Shown piece after piece: positions 36,601-51,600 of a stretch of DNA of 64,000 nt. The notes beneath the pieces were generated by a model. The model was given only the letters and a program-made list of their open reading frames with translations, searched no databases and was not told the DNA's origin. The stretch spans positions 1-64,000 of the forward strand of contig JAPTJF010000322.1 of the NCBI GenBank assembly GCA_029339195.1, given 5' to 3'. The number at the start of each line of letters is the position of its first letter. Position 1 is the stretch's first letter. The position numbers and the translations under genes are program-made. The stretch is from Micractinium sp. NFX-FRZ (Eukaryota; Chlorophyta; Trebouxiophyceae; Chlorellales; Chlorellaceae).

Positions 36601-39600
36601 TCATTGCTGCCCAGCGCTAGTGCCCACGAGCCAGCCGTCGGAATGTACAAGAAGCCAGTGTACTGCAAAGGAGGTGGGGTGAGGTATGTTGGTCAGCCAC
36701 GTTGCGTACCGGGTTGGTGGGTGGTCAACTCAGGCAACGGGGTGGTCAGGGGATCCTTCCTTCCCTCTTGCCTGTGCAAATAGCCAGCGCACTGCAGGGG
36801 AGCGGGGGTGGGGCAAGGCATGGTGTAATGCCATCCAACTGGCATGGTGTGTCGCACTCCACGCACCTGGGATGCCCAGTTGGTTCCCTCGGCATCCGTA
36901 GCTTGGTCAAAGCAGGCGGAGGCGTAGGCGCAGTCGATGTTGCCCACATAAGTTTCAAACGAAGGGTCCAGGGCGTCGTAGCTTGCCGGGAAATCGTTGG
37001 AGGTCCAGCCGCTGTAGGCACGCAGGCGCACGCCGCTGCGGGGAGGAAGGGGAGGGCGCAGGGTGGCGAGGGTGCAGGGTGCCAGGCGCCAGGGCTCACC
37101 ATTGGCTGCCGAGGAGGGATAGGCCCCTAGCAAGACGGCCCAGTTTGCATGCTTGGAATACGCAGGCCGTGCTGTGGTAGTGGCGTTTGCCCAACAGACT
37201 TGGCTGCCCTGCCGCCTTCCTTCCTTCCTTCCTGTTACACCGTGTACGTCTCAACAGAGATGACCTCATGAAGTTGGCCTCATTTCCCCGCAGCGGTCAG
37301 GACACAGGAGGTCTGTGAGGCACTCACCGTGTAGGGGGCGGCCTGCGGATCCATCATGCACAGCAGCAGGCAGAAGGGTGACAGGGGTGTCAGCCGACTT
37401 GCACAAACCAAACCAAACAGTGCTGTGTCTGGCTGGTGCACCTCACGACACTGCCCGTGGCGCATTTTCTTGCCTCCCTCGCATCTGACACCGACTCGCT
37501 GGCCCCGCCCCGGGCAGCATCGGCGCAAAGCACATCAACTGGCCACAGCATGAGCGCCAAGGCGAGGACAGCAGACGAGCGGGCTCAGACACCCCTATTG
37601 CGCACACGGTGTGCCTAACTGCCAGGCCAGCGAGGCAGCAGCCAGTATCCGGTGGCTGCTCTGCCTGCCAGGGCTCACCGGGTCTGGAAGAGGCTGCCGG
37701 CTGGGATGACTGCCTTGGCGACACCGGGGCCCTGCCACAGCAGGTTCACAGCACCATTGCCTTCGTGATTGAAAAAGTCCACCCTGCAGGCGTGGCACAT
37801 AGCAAAAGGTGGGCCTCATTAAGTAGGGAGCTGTGTGTGTAGCAATGCAGGGACACTGTGTGGCAGGCAGGCAGGCGGGCAGAGGCAGGGACGGCAAGGC
37901 CAGTGCTTCCACTAGCAGGCGTGGCTGTTCGGGAAGGCGCATAGGCAGGCAGGCTGGCTGGCTGGCTGGGTGAGCAGGCAAAGCGGGAAGAAGGCGGGGC
38001 AAATGCTCTCACTGGTAACCGTGGCGACCAGCTTCCAGTTGGATGGCAGAGCCGCATTTCTCGGTCAGGGAGTGAAGCCCTCCATGGTCCACAGCAAGCA
38101 TGTTTGTGTCTGTCAGGGTCAGGCGGCTGCCGTCGTCACTGCAGAGGCAGGTGGGCAGGGGCCGCACAGGGGCCGGGAACGTGGTGGAGGGACAGGGGTG
38201 GAGGGACATGGGTGGAGGGACATGGGGGGAGGGATCCATCAAGAACCGGGCGGTGCTGGGGAGGCGCCTGGCTGTGGGCGGTGTTCATTGCACCGATGAG
38301 CTGTGGTCCAGCAGCTCCTTGGATTGGGTGGCCATCCTTTGGGCTAGGGGAGAGCCAGCAGGCAATGCCACCGATGGCAGCCGGGCAGGAGGGGCTGAGC
38401 CTGCACACCTCGACAAGCAGAAGGTCCAGTCGCCAGCAGTTGGCACCTCAATGTATCCGGTGAACTGCGCAGTGCAGAAAGCGTGAGCAAAAGTCTGGCA
38501 AGGTCAGCCAGGCACTGCTGGCATGAGCCGAGGCTTGGGCGGCAGGCAGGTGGGGTGGGTGCAGACAATGTTGTGCCATCAGAGCCTTGGCAAGGCGCCA
38601 CGGCTCTGATTTCACGGCACAGCATTGTCTGTATGCAGCCTCTCTGTGCATTTGGAACTGGTTGGTTTGCAGGCTGACGGCCTGGATGGCTGGCTGAATG
38701 CCCTGTTGGCTGGCTGGACGACTGGCTGGCTGGTAGCTACCCACATGCGCACAGGACACCGGCATAAGCCTGACCATATGTTTGCCTCCTACACGGAGCC
38801 CTGGGCATGCCACCCCCAGCACTCGCCTGGGCGGCCCAGTACTGGCCGGCTGCGGCGTTGGCGGTGCCAAAGCAGGTGGTCATGCTGTCGCAGCTCAGAG
38901 TGGTGAGGTAGCGCTGGAATGAGAAGGTGAGGTTGCCGTAGGTCGAGGGGAGGCTGGTTGATTGGTAGCCGCTGTACGCTCGCATGCGCACGCCCCTGCA
39001 ACATAGGTGTGGTTTGCAACCATGGATGGTGGAGAAGCATGGCTCTTGAAGGCCATAACGTTAAAAGGAAAGCTTGTTGCTCAACATGTGCACATGCCTG
39101 CACTGGAGCAGGGTGGTGAGCATTGGCGATCGGGCCAGGGCAGACCGAGGGGTGGTGCCAGCACAGACGGCAAGGCATCCGCGTGGAATGTGATCAGGCA
39201 GGCGCCTGGTGCATTAGGGCCCCGACAGGCCATCCAGCATGCGTGCGCCAGAGCCGGCAGAGGGAGGGCACGGCAGCGATACAGGTGGGCAGCCACCGCC
39301 AAGGGGCATGTTTGTCACGCTGCAAAATTGTCCCTCACTGCATTTGAGCATGATTTCCTACTTGCTGCACAACAAACCAGAAGATCTGACGGTTGACAGG
39401 GCAGGCACCGGCAAGGTAGGATGACTCACCCGGAGGGAGGTGGAGGCGGGCGGGGGGGCGGGGGCGAAGGCGGCAGAGGAGGTGGCAAGGGGGGCGGGGG
39501 AGGCGGGGAGGCGGGTCTGCAGGCAGCCAAGAGAGGGTGGCGCACGGCAGGCACGTGGCTACCTTAGAGCTCTATGCTGTGCTGTGCTCTGCTGTGCTGC

Positions 39601-42600
39601 GCTGCGCTGTGCTGTGCTGTGCTGTGCTGTGCTGTGCAGCCCCAACGGCAGAGCTGTGGGCGCCAGAGCACAGAGCATGTTCACTTGGCAGGGTGAGGGC
39701 GTGCCCGAGAGGCACAGCAACTCAGCGCACACAGCGGGGCGCCATGCTCTCACCCACAACATTTGAAATGGTTGGCAAAGCGTGGCGAGAGGACACTTCA
39801 CCTGGGACCCGCCCCTGCCACCTTTGGCGCGCCATGGCGGCCCCCGCACCCCCTTGAGCCCCCCAGTCCAGCCAACCAGCACTGCTCACTCACATTGTCT
39901 GGTACATCTGTGAGGCTGGGAACACTTGTTTGCTGACGCTGGCAGTGCTCCAGCTCAGCTTCACCATGCCTGGCCCGCCGTGGTTGAAGTAGTCCAGGCG
40001 GAAGGCCGCAAAGCCGGGCTGTTGGCTGGAGCTAGCGGTGCACACCTCGATTGGGCCGTGCAGCCCGCCGTTTTGGATGACAGGGCTGTTGCTGGTATCT
40101 GTGAGCACCAGGCGCGAGCCGTCGTCACTGCAGGCAGGGGGCAGGGGCGGTTCATGTTGTTGGTTCCAGTGATCGCCAGGCAGTGGGGCACAAGGTGGAG
40201 GGAGGGAGGGAGAGAGGGAGGGGGGATGCAGGGCTTGTGGGGAGGGTTGGCGGGGTGTGGTGCTGGGGGGCACGGGCACCCCGGGCGCGTGCAGCTCGTT
40301 CCTGTCAGCCGGCTGCGGCGCACGCTGCACACGCTGTGGTCATGCAGATGTGCGGGCCCAACAATACAATGCATGCTGCGTGTGCTTCGAGGGCGTACCT
40401 TTCTACGCAGAGCGAGACGGAGGCGGAGGCAAGGTAGCGGAAGTAGCCAGTGAACTGCAAGGGTGGGGTTGGGGCAGAGCACGTGTGTGCCTCGGCCAAT
40501 GCATAACGGAAAGCCACACGGCGCCTGAAACAGCTACTCTATTACCCAGTCAAGAGGTGGCCAGGCGCCGCCTGAACAAGCCCACTGGCAGCCATGGGCA
40601 GCAAGGGCCGCGCTGCCTCGGCAAAACCTCGTGTAAATGGCATACAGGGCCGTGATGTTCCAAGTCATGCCCATGGTTGCACAGCATGCACAGCGTGACA
40701 AGGGGGGTTCGCTGAGGCGAACGGGTGGGTTTGTGTGCTGCTGCATCCACACAACAGCAAGAGCGAGTGTTATGTACGTATGTGGACCGCAGGGCCGCAG
40801 CCCCCACCGGGCCAGCTGCCCACCTGCACTGCCCAGTACTGCTGTGCCGATTCGTTGACGCCCAGGCAAGTGGCCAAGGAGGGGCAGTTGATGTCTGCAA
40901 GATACTTGTCTGCAATGGCGGGGCAGTTGGTACGAAGGTGAGGCAATTCAACCCCAGAAGATATGCAGTCAATGCAAGGGAGGTGCAGCCTGCGCAACTA
41001 GGGCAGACGGTGAGAAGGAGGGCAATCACACTTCGTGGCTAGGCTAGACAATGCAAGGGCCAGGCAGTGCCCAAGGAGGGGCACAGCTGTGTGTGTGGCA
41101 GGGTGCCTGGGACCTACCGACATCTGGCGCCCTGGCCCCGTAATCGGCCAGAAAATCTTGAGTGGCCCATCCACTGTAAGCCCGCATGCGCACCCCGCTG
41201 CAGCAGCACGAGGGGGGACAAGGGCCAGGGGCAATCACAGGAGTGGCAGTGGGAGCATCCGCCCGCATGCGCACCCCGCTGCAGCGGTAGGAAGACGCCG
41301 CAATATCCCTGGTTCGTCAGCAGGAGCGGGGGGGAACTAGCGCCCCCGGCGGTGGGAGCAGCGGCAGAGCTTGCAGGGGCGGAGCCGTGCTGTGCCGGTG
41401 CGTGGCACTTGCAGAGGCGGGAGGGCGGCATGGCGGAGGCAACCACATGGTGCAAAGGGGGAGTCACGCTTTAGGCACGCTTGCAGACACGGTGCAAAGG
41501 GCACCGCTCACAGTGCAGGCGGGGGCGGGGGCGGGGGCGGGGGCGGGGGCGGTGGGGAGGGGGATGGTGGAGGAGGGTTTGGGGGAGGAGGTGGCGGGGA
41601 GGGCGGTGGTGGTGAGGGAGGCGGCGGGGAAGGTGGCGGCGGGGAAGGTGGCGGCGGGGAAGGTGGCGGCGGGGAGGGAGGCGGCGGCGGTGGTGGTGGT
41701 GAGGGGGAAGGTGGTGGTGGGCTGGGGCCAGGAGGCGGCGGGGGGCTTGGGGAGGGCGGGGGTGGCGGGGGCGGCGGGGGGCTTGGGAAGGGCGGGGGCG
41801 GCGGAGGTGGCGGGGGTCTTGGGGAGGGCGGGGGCGGGGGCGGTGGGGGAGGCAAGGGTGGCGGGGGGCTTGCAGGTTCGACGGGCACGAGGATCCTGCA
41901 CACACACAGGGGTGGCCCCATCACTCAGCACGTGGCGGCACGGTGATGAGGGCGTCAACAGGCACGGCTGGCAGGCGCAGAAGCAGGGATGGCAGCCAAC
42001 GGCAGCGGCGCGTCTTTGGCTGGCTGGCTTCGGCTTGGCGCCTTACTGGGTGCTCCTCTTCAACGGTGGCTGGGGCCTGAGCGACGGGCAGGGCAAGCAT
42101 GGCAGGGGAGAGGTTCTGCTGTTCAGAGACGGTTTGTTGGTGTGCAGGCCAGTTTCAATGTAAAGGCACACATGCCTGCCATTCGCTGGCTGCCAGCGGT
42201 GCTGGGCAGCAGGCGGGCACATGTCGAACAGATTGCCAACCGGCAGCCCCCCTCAGCAGGCACCTCACCGGGGGCGAGAGGCCTTTGGCTGGGCAGCCAG
42301 CCGGCGTGCAAGCCTCGGTGTGGGTCCAGCCTGCCCATGGCCGTGTATGTTGCAGGGGGTGTTGCCGTCAGCCGGTGTACCCGACCCACAGCGCTCGCCG
42401 CTGCCAGCACCCGAGGCAGCAACGTCCAGCTTTGCGCCTGCAGGCAGTGCGGAGCGGCAGTGTGGCGGCCGCCACAGCAGCGTTGCCCTTCGGGCCCTCC
42501 ACACCCCAAATGGCAGCAGGCCAGACGAGAGGCGTCAGCAAGCATTGCTCCATTTCGTCTGCTGCGGCCGGTCAAATGAATACCAAATAAATCTGCATCA

Positions 42601-45600
42601 CACCTGAGCCCTGCTGGCACCACATCAACCCCAGGAGGAGGCTTAGCGCCACAGCTGCCGAACGCCGGCATCGCCGCCACTGCTGCGGGGCAGGCGCTGC
42701 TCTTTGCAGAGCAGCAGTCATTGTGTGGCGTGTGCTCGCTGCCCGTGTCTCCAGAATCCCTGCAGCACGGAAGGCCAGCGTGGAGGCACAGTGTAATTGG
42801 CACTGCCTCTGCCTCTGCCACCAGCTGTACCCGTCAACTGCACGCCTGCCAGTGGAAGTGAGGCAGGTGCCAGGCAGCTGCGGGGTCCTCCCCCCACACA
42901 AGCAGCTCTTGTGCGGTCTGCGACGCCATAATCTTTTACAAACATGTTCTGCAGCTAGTTGAGCGTACTAAAACTCGAAGAACGAAGCCAGTGGTGGCGG
43001 GAAGCTCACCCGGTCTGTTTCGGGTCGGGAAAAAGGCTGTTCTGGTGGGCAGCGCGGCTTGCGTCTCACAATGACTGCAGCGGTGCAGCGCCTGCAGCGG
43101 TGCAGCGGGAAGCGGCCCCCTCCGGGTTGCCCATGGCTTTGCGCGCCGCTGCAGGTGCAGGTGCTGGTTTGTGATATCGGCCGTGAATTAACTGCAGCGA
43201 GCGATCATTTCATGGATCACACTTAAATTGGCCAGGGAGGGATGACCTGGCGGCGGCGCCTCTGCCTCACATTTGTGGTACTGCCGGTAGCTGGGAATGG
43301 AATGCCAGCTTGTTTGATGCAAGGTGATTCCCGTCCTCCCTTGTGGTCAGAACACAGGCCTTCAGGCGCCTCTGCGAAGAAAGTGTCGTGAAGAGCAGCG
43401 TCAGGTTATGCAAAATGCTCACCTCCGGCTTGCCTTCTCACTCCTGCCGCCGGGTAACTTTCAGGGCACCAAGCTTCAGCTCACGAGGCTGTGAACATCG
43501 GCTGTATGGTTGCAGGGGCAACTTGCGCATGGTAGGTCTTTGTGCACAAAATTTTGAGCATGCAAGCAGATCCGACCAGCTGGGCTGAGCGTTTTGGGTG
43601 CTCGTGGTGCTGCACCATGCTGGCAGCGGCAGGCACGGTACCTAGCGGGGTTGCTTCGTCAGTCACAGCATAAATCATTACCAAATCCGGGTCGCTCCAT
43701 AATAAAGTTACTGACTGACAAGCTTGCAGCCATGCCTTTACGGCTGTGCAGAACGCCCCAAAAGCCGCCCTCCATGCCGCACCGCTCCCGCTCTAGCCGG
43801 GTGGCGCCTCTGTGTGATGGCATGCAGGGTGCTCCCGCGCGCCAGGACTGGAATTTCGACCCATCTTGTTTACTTCCCGCTGCACTTGCAAGCGCTGCGT
43901 AGCCGTGCAGCCAAGGGCGCCTTCTCTCGCCCCGCCGAGCCCTCGCCGAAGCGACACGGCCGGAGGCGCGCCCGAGCTGCTGTTTCGCTTCTGCAGCGCT
44001 CAAAAGGTGGTTGAGGACCCATGGGGTCCTCAGTGGTGCTGGCCACGGCCGGCTACGACCACACCATAAGGCGAGCAGGGCTGTGGGTTGCGCCGCGGGA
44101 GCCGATGCATGCGATGAGCATGTAGACTGTGAGAGCAGCGGTGGCGCAGTGCCGGGGCAGGCGATGAGCAGCGCCGGGCGGCGGCGGCGGCGGCGGCAAG
44201 CCCTGGCGGCAGTGGTGCCTGGACTGGTGTCCAGCAGGAGCAAAGCAGTGCGCTGTGCATCCCAACCGTATTCCAAATTCATGGTCCGCACATCCGGATG
44301 CATCCAGCGTGCCACGCCTGAGGGCTCTGGCCTGTTGCTTGCGCACCGCAGATCACTGCTCGCGCCCCGCTGCCGCGGCCGCCACCCCACTGTTTCTTCC
44401 TGCTGCCTGCTGGCCGAGCGTGGCACTTGCTCACACTCCACCCACGCCCCTCGTCGACTATTCCCCCCTAAGCAGGTTCTGGGAGGCCACATCCGGCATC
44501 TGCTACCGCACCCTGCAGTATGCTGACAGCCAGGTGTGCGGGCGGGGCGGGGCGGGGCGGGGCGGGGTGAAGGGGCGGAGGGGAACGGCACCCCTCACAG
44601 GGCAAGCACCCCTCAAGCTCACCCCTGCCTTGTCTGTTATGCCTGCCTGGCGTGGGCAGCGCCAGGTGGGCGGCGGGCAGCGGCATGGGTAGGTATGCAG
44701 AATAGCATGCTGTCTGCCTGCTTGCTTGCCTGGCTGGCTCTGAGAGGCAACGGCCCGGGATGCACAGGCAATACCGATGCCGGCTGCTCTCTGCCAGTTT
44801 GATACCAACTCTGCTTCACTGCCTGCTCCTGCCCAATGAAGGTCAACAAGCTGGAGATCACAGCGGATAAGACGCTGATCGCGGCGGCAGGGAACCCACA
44901 CATTCGGTGCGTGTGCGGGCGGGCCGGCGGGCGGGGCTTGGAGAGTCGGCGAGCATGTGCATTGCCGGTTCGAGGGGGGGTGCTGTGCCGCGTGGGCGGG
45001 GGTGGTGGGCACGCCTGGGTGGGGTGTGGGCCGGTCCCGCAGGGCGGCTGTCCTGATGTGCGCAGCTCGGCGGCAGGTGCATGTTGTGGGGAAGCGGCAC
45101 GCGGGCGTGCACACTGGCAACCCCCTGCGCTGCACCCTTGCACCCCGTCCCGGCGGCTCCCAGTGTCCCTGCCCTGCCGCCAGCCCTCCTGCCCCGCCCC
45201 GGCCTGCCCCACCTTGCTGCATGCATGCCCTGTTTGTCCCCTCCTGCCAGGCTGTACGAAGTGAACAGCAGCAACCCGCAGCCCATCATTTCGTACGACG
45301 GCCACACCAGCAACGTCACCAGCGTGGGCTTTCAGAAGGACGGCAAGTGGATGTACACGGGAAGCGAAGATGGGACGGGTGAGCGGGGGAAATGGTGCTC
45401 TCCTGTTTGCGTGTGCTGGCAACAGCTTTGCATCGCACGCAGCCGCTGCCTGCTCTCCCGCCTGCCCGTCCCGCTTGCACCCGCCTCCCTGGACCGCCGC
45501 TGGCCCCGCCCCCGCCTGCGTACAACACATCGCATGCGTGCTAGTCAGTGCTTGGGATGCGCATACCCGACGCGCCCGCACCCACATTCCTGCCCCGCCC

Positions 45601-48600
45601 TGCCTGCCTTGCTGTGCAGTCAAGATCTGGGACTTGAGAGCGCCCGGCTGCCAGCGCGAGTATGAGAGCCGGGCGGCAGTCAACACGGTTGTGCTGCACC
45701 CCAACCAGGGGGAGCTCATATCAGGTGGGTTCATAATCCTCAAGTTTTCAGGAGGTGGAAGCTGAAAAGAGGGGGATGGGGTGGTGCTGCACACTAGCCA
45801 GGGGGAGCTCATATCAGGTGAGTTTCTGGTTGATTGCAGAACAAGGTTTGAAGGGAGGTGGAACCTGGAAACGCGGGGGATGGGGTGGTGCTGCGCCCGG
45901 ATCAGAGGGAGGCTGAGCGCTCATTTCAGGTGGGTGCATGCTGGTTTCAAGTTCACACAACTTGGGCAGCGGGGCATGGGGTGGCGATGCACCCCAAACA
46001 GGGAGCCCGCACCTCCGGCGTGTGGCAGGGCCGCGCACTACTGTAAGCACGCCGGCTCTGGTTCCCCCCTTTCCCGCCCCAGCCCACACTGCGCTGCCTC
46101 TGATCTCTCTGGTGCCACCCCTGCATGCGACCAGCACGGCAGCATCCGTGTGAGGGACCTCACGCCAGCGCGACCCGACTAGCTCATGCCAATGCCATTG
46201 CCCCGCCACCCGTTCTTTGTTGCTCCCCCATGCTCTGTGCTTGCCCTCTTCAGGCGACCAGCACGGCAACATCCGGGTGTGGGACCTCACAGCCAACGCG
46301 TGCAGTTGCGAGCTGGTGCCGGAAGTGGGGACAGGTACGGGGTGCAGGGGTCTTGGGATGGAAGCAGGTGCATGAGGCACCTTGGGCACGACGGCACCAT
46401 GGGTTGGTGGATGGTTGCCCCAGATGTGTTTGGGATGTTGGGTGCCTCTCCATGCATTCCTGCCTCATCCCTGCATGCCTGCTGCCGGAAGTGGGCACAG
46501 GTGCGGGGCGAGCGGATGGGCTGGGAGGCGGGTGGCGGGTCGACAGACAGACGATTGTGCCGGCACCACACATGGCCTTCGATCTCCCTCCGCTTCCCTA
46601 AAATCTCCTCCCCTCGCTTCGCCTCCCCTCACTTCCCGCCCCGCTCGCCTGCCTGCAGCGGTGCGCAGCCTCACAGTAGCGATGGACGGCTCCCTTGTGG
46701 TGGCGGCCAACAACAGCGGCACCTGCTACGTGTGGCGCGCCATGCGGGGCAGCTACCTCACCACGCACTTTGAGCCCCTGCACAAGCTGCGCGCGCACCA
46801 GGGTGAGCTGAGGGTGGGGGGCTGGGGGCACAGGGTGAGCTGAGGGTGGGGGGCTGGGGGCACAGGGTGGCTGGGGTTGTTGCTCTGGCGGATGGGTGCT
46901 CTCCCAGCACCGTGCCACGCACTTTGAGCCCCTGCACAAGCTGCGCGCACACCAGGGTGGGTGGGTGCGTGAGCGGGACGGGAGGGCGTCCCCGTTTGGG
47001 CATGGTCGGTGGGTGGGTTCCAGCACCTGCTGCTGCGCCTCATGATCACTATTAATATAGATTCTAATTGAGATCATAGGATCAAGGGTGTTCTGGCACC
47101 CACTGCTTCTGTGGCAGTGGGATGGCTCCCAGGTAGGGTGCTGGTGGCAGGCTGCGCGCTGAAGTGCATGTTCGACTCTGCCCCTGCCCCCTGCCTGTAA
47201 TCTCCATTGTATCTCTCCAATGCGCGGCATGTCGCACACACACCGGTGCCGCGCAGGCTACGTGCTGCAGTGCATGCTGGGCCCCGGCCTGCGTTCCAGC
47301 TGCCCCCCGTGCCCCCGCCACATCACTCACACACATCTCTTTGCTTGCCCACTCTGCCTGCCGTGCAGGCTACGTGCTGAAGTGCATGCTGAGCCCCGAC
47401 GTGCGCCAGCTGGCCACCACCTCCAGCGACAAGACGGTCAAGCTGTGGAGCCTGGACGGATTCACATTGGAGCGCACGCTTGCAGGTGGGCCCCGAATTG
47501 GGACCCCGGGACCAGGAGCAGGCAGGAGGCCAAGAGGCACCACCTGGAACCGGGGCTGATGAGCGCCCCGGCACCAACCAGGAGCCCCTGCGGTTTACTT
47601 GCGCAAGTTGCTGTTGGTTTGAGGGGTGGTGTGGATGGGTGGACAGGACCGTCCCAAATCCTGGACGCATTCACACCAGAGTGCACGCCCGCTGGCAGCT
47701 GGTAGGCGCCATAGTGTCCATCAATGTGGTGGGACGAGTCCGCCGTGGAGGGGGCGAGGGTGGGCACGCAAGGCCATGGCGCCAGCGTTGGTCGTTGCAT
47801 GCCTCCAGTGTGGTTTCCCCTGACATCCCCGTCTGACACCCCTGCTCTTGTGCCCTGTGTCCACCACCCGCGTGCAGGGCACCAGCGGTGGGTGTGGGAC
47901 TGCGTGTTCTCAGTGGACGCCGCCTACCTAGTCACCGCCTCCTCCGACTGCACAGCGCGCCTCTGGTGAGAGGGTTGCAAAGCGTGCTTGTCTTGTCACA
48001 GAGGTGTGGGCTGGAGGGGGGTGGCGGGGCAGTGCCAGCAGACGGCTTGCCTGGCCACACCGCCTCCTCCGCTTGCGCAGCACGCTTCTGGTAAGGGTGA
48101 GGTGAGCCGAAAGAACTGTGCAAGGCCTCCCTCGCTGCCTGCCTGCCTGCCTGCCTGCCTGCCCGCCAGCCTACCTTCACGTTGTGCTGGCCTCTGCTGT
48201 ACACTACTGCCACACACACGCCGGCCAGCTGCTCTCGCGCGATGCGATCCGCTCAGCTGTATCCCCCTTCTGCCCCTCACTCTCCCTCCCGCTGCTTTTG
48301 CCCCATCCGCCTGGCAGGGACCTGAGCACGGGCGACGCGATCCGCATCTACAGCGGCCACCACAAGGCCGCCACCACATGCGCACTGAACGACAGCGCAA
48401 TAGAGGGGCGGGACGACGGCTGAGCTGCGCAGCGGCTGCCTGCCTGGCGCCACCCTGGCCCCGTGTTGCTCTAGAATCTAGAGTCTGATGCAACAGGCCT
48501 GGGCATGCCTGCCAGCTGGCAACAGTCGTGGAGGCAGTTGCCTGGGTGCTGCACACCCCTGCTCCTGCAGCCCCCTACCCCCCTTCCTGACTTCAATTCC

Positions 48601-51600
48601 TGTATTGTATTCCGACTCCCCCTGATTCACATGCTTCTCTTCTCCCCGGATTGCTCCTCATCGCATGTTGCCCTGCCGCCGCCGCACATGGCGCCTTTGA
48701 AAGTGCGCTCAGCCCAGTTGGGACCAGCCTGCACGAGTGCTGGACACGCAGCCAAGCTGACTTTAACAGGCACCCCACTCTGTAACTCCCGCAAGCTGTG
48801 CAATCCACCCTGCAGCCCTCCCAAATACAGCGCTCCCACAGGTTGAACGCTCCCATAGCCCCAGTGTACCGCCTCCTGCCAGCGTCACCTCCGGGTGGCC
48901 CATGAAGACACTCACCGACTCGCTTTTTTAACTACAAATTACAGTACATATTTCACAACGAAGCTGCGTACACAGACCGGTGCGGCAAGCTGCTCCCAGC
49001 CCGCCACGCCGCCTGCTGCCTGCCCTTGCCCTCTCAGGAGATCAGACCGGCAGCTGTGAGTAGGCCACGGGGGGCAGCCGGCGGGCGGCCGCTGCGGTGC
49101 TCTTGACGGCCAGGCAGCCGGTCACAGGGGTGTCAGCTGATGCCTTTGGGGAGTCGTACATGCCTGCAGGGTGCAACAGGGTTGTGGGGGGAGGGCGGGT
49201 GGGTGTATGGGTTATGGGGTGGGTGGTGGGGGGCGGTGGGGGGTGCGCACAATGGGATGTGGTGGATTCCGGCCCCGCTCACGCCATCAGCGCGTACCAG
49301 TCACCGTCTTTCGCATTCCAGCAACAGCAGGGTGGGGCGGCGGCGGGGACATAAGCCCCGGGGCTCGCTAACCCCGGGGGCGAGTGGCGCGGCAGCAGGG
49401 GGTGGAGGGACATCGTACCAGTTGCAGGCCAGCGGCAGGAGCGGCACCAAGCCGCTTGGTCCCCCGCCATGCTAACTCAGCTGGCAGCGGACTCACCGAA
49501 GCACCACAGCACGCCGCTGTACGAGGCTGGGTCGCAGCCATCCAGCGCCCAGCGGTGGTTGGCGTGCAGCAGGGCGCTGCAGCCAGGGAGGGGGGCCGGC
49601 GTGCGGGAGCTGGAGGGCAGTGCTGAGACGCTCAACACCCGCAGTTGCGCCAGCGTGTGGAGCGAGCAGGCAGGTAGGTCTTCACGTGCAAAGCATGCAC
49701 AGCACGCCCCCTGCACACCTCAGCGCCGCCTGCGGCGAGGGCGTCCAGCTCAGGAAGGCCTTGCCCCACACCATGCGCGTGTTGTTGTGCAGCTCCCCTG
49801 CGGTTCAAACACACACAGTAACATACATCAGTGAACTGGCTCTGGTGGCAGAAGAACGGGTCGCAACTTTGAGCAGCTCCCCTGCGGTTGGGGCAGCGAA
49901 GCCGCAGGCAGCGCAGGGCGGGCAGGGGGAACCAAGGGGCTGGTGCCCGCTGGTCTCCCCTGCCTGCGGCTCTGCCACATTCCCCGCAACGGGCCTGCAA
50001 GCCGCCCCACCGCATAGGCTGCCCACTAGTACCCCTCCCTGTGCTTCCGTTGGTACCGGTATGGGCCTGCTGCCTTCACCTTGCCGAGGCCAACCCCACC
50101 TGTCTTGACCAGCTGCCGCTGCGCCGCGTCCCAAAAGGCGTCGCCACTGGCTCCGCTCTCCAGCTGTGCGTAGGGCAGCACCCTGGGGCGCAGGTCGCCG
50201 GCGTGGCGCTCCAGCGTGTCTCGGGCCCACCTGGGGATGGTGCGGTGTGGAGGGGTGATGGACAAAGTCGCGAGAGGGGCCACAGAGATAGAAGGGGGGC
50301 CCACATGGGGTCGATAAAGTGTGGAGAAGTGGGGGGTGGAGCCGCGAGAGGGCCACAGATTCGAGAAGTAACAAGGTGGCTGTTAGGCTGGTGCTGGCTG
50401 ATTGATGCAAGGGGTTGTGCCGCGGTGCGGGGGCGGGGCGGCGCAGGGTGGCGGCACCCCAGGCAGGGCAGGCAGATAGGGCGGGCGTCGGGCAGCAGCG
50501 GGCTTTTGTGCTGTGTGCAGGGTTTTAGGGCGGAGGGTGCGGTGCTGCGCGAGGGTTGACAAACCCCAGGCGGGCAAGGCGAGGCAGAAGGGGCAGGCAG
50601 GCGGCGGGCAGCAGCGGGGGGCGGAACACTCACTGGGGCAGCGCTGCCAGGCTGTGCAGCTGGGCGTGGCGGTGCAGGCACAGGTTGAAGCCAATCTCTC
50701 GCCACACCAGGAACTCGTCTGCACCCGTCAATCAAACAAAGGAGAAGCACAAGGGAGGGTGACGTGTTTAACAGGCCGTTTCAGGGGCTCGTGGGCATGC
50801 TCTCGCAGCCAGCCAGCCACAGCCGGCCGATCGGCTCTTTAAACTCACAGTGAGGTCAGCCCACCCGTGGCAGCAGCACACCCCAGCCCTCCCTCGCATC
50901 GCACCCAAGAACTTGGCTGCCCCGGCGCTGCGGTCCATAGCAGCCTCCCGCGCCACCTTGAAGGGAGACACCATGCCCCTGCAGCAGTGCGTGGAATCCA
51001 GGGGAGCCTAGGTGCGGAGCTGGTGTGTGCTGGCAGGGGTGTGGGGTGGGGGGCATCGGCAGAGAGGGGGAAGGAGACAACCTGGGCAAGCACGGCTGAG
51101 AGCATCCCTGAACTGGAAGCGCTGCCCGCACGCTCGCCACTTACGCCCATGCTGCGCATCAGTACGCAACGCAGTGATTTGTTGCGTGGGCAGCGTCGCT
51201 CAGCCATGCCATTCTCAAGCTCACCAGTGGTGGTAGGCAGACAGCCTGCTCACGCCGTCGCGCTGCATGGCGTCGTTGCGCCGGGCGGCATACAGCGACA
51301 GGCCCTTCCTGCGGCGGGGGCACAGGAGGCAGGCAGGCAGGTGCTCACAGCTTAGCACAGCTCAGCACAGCATGGCACAGCACGGCACGGCACGGCACGG
51401 CACAGCACGGCACAGCTCACTTGCGGAAGGCCTCCCATCGTGCGTAGCCCGCTGCGCTGCCGCCCAGCAGGTGCGCCACGGGCGGCACGCTGTGGTCGAT
51501 GCCAGCACAGCGCGCCAGCATGGCGGCCAGCCGCTGCTGCAGGTGCAGTGGCGGGATGCCGGCTAGCTCTAGGGGCACCCAGCCAAGAACCCCTGGCTGC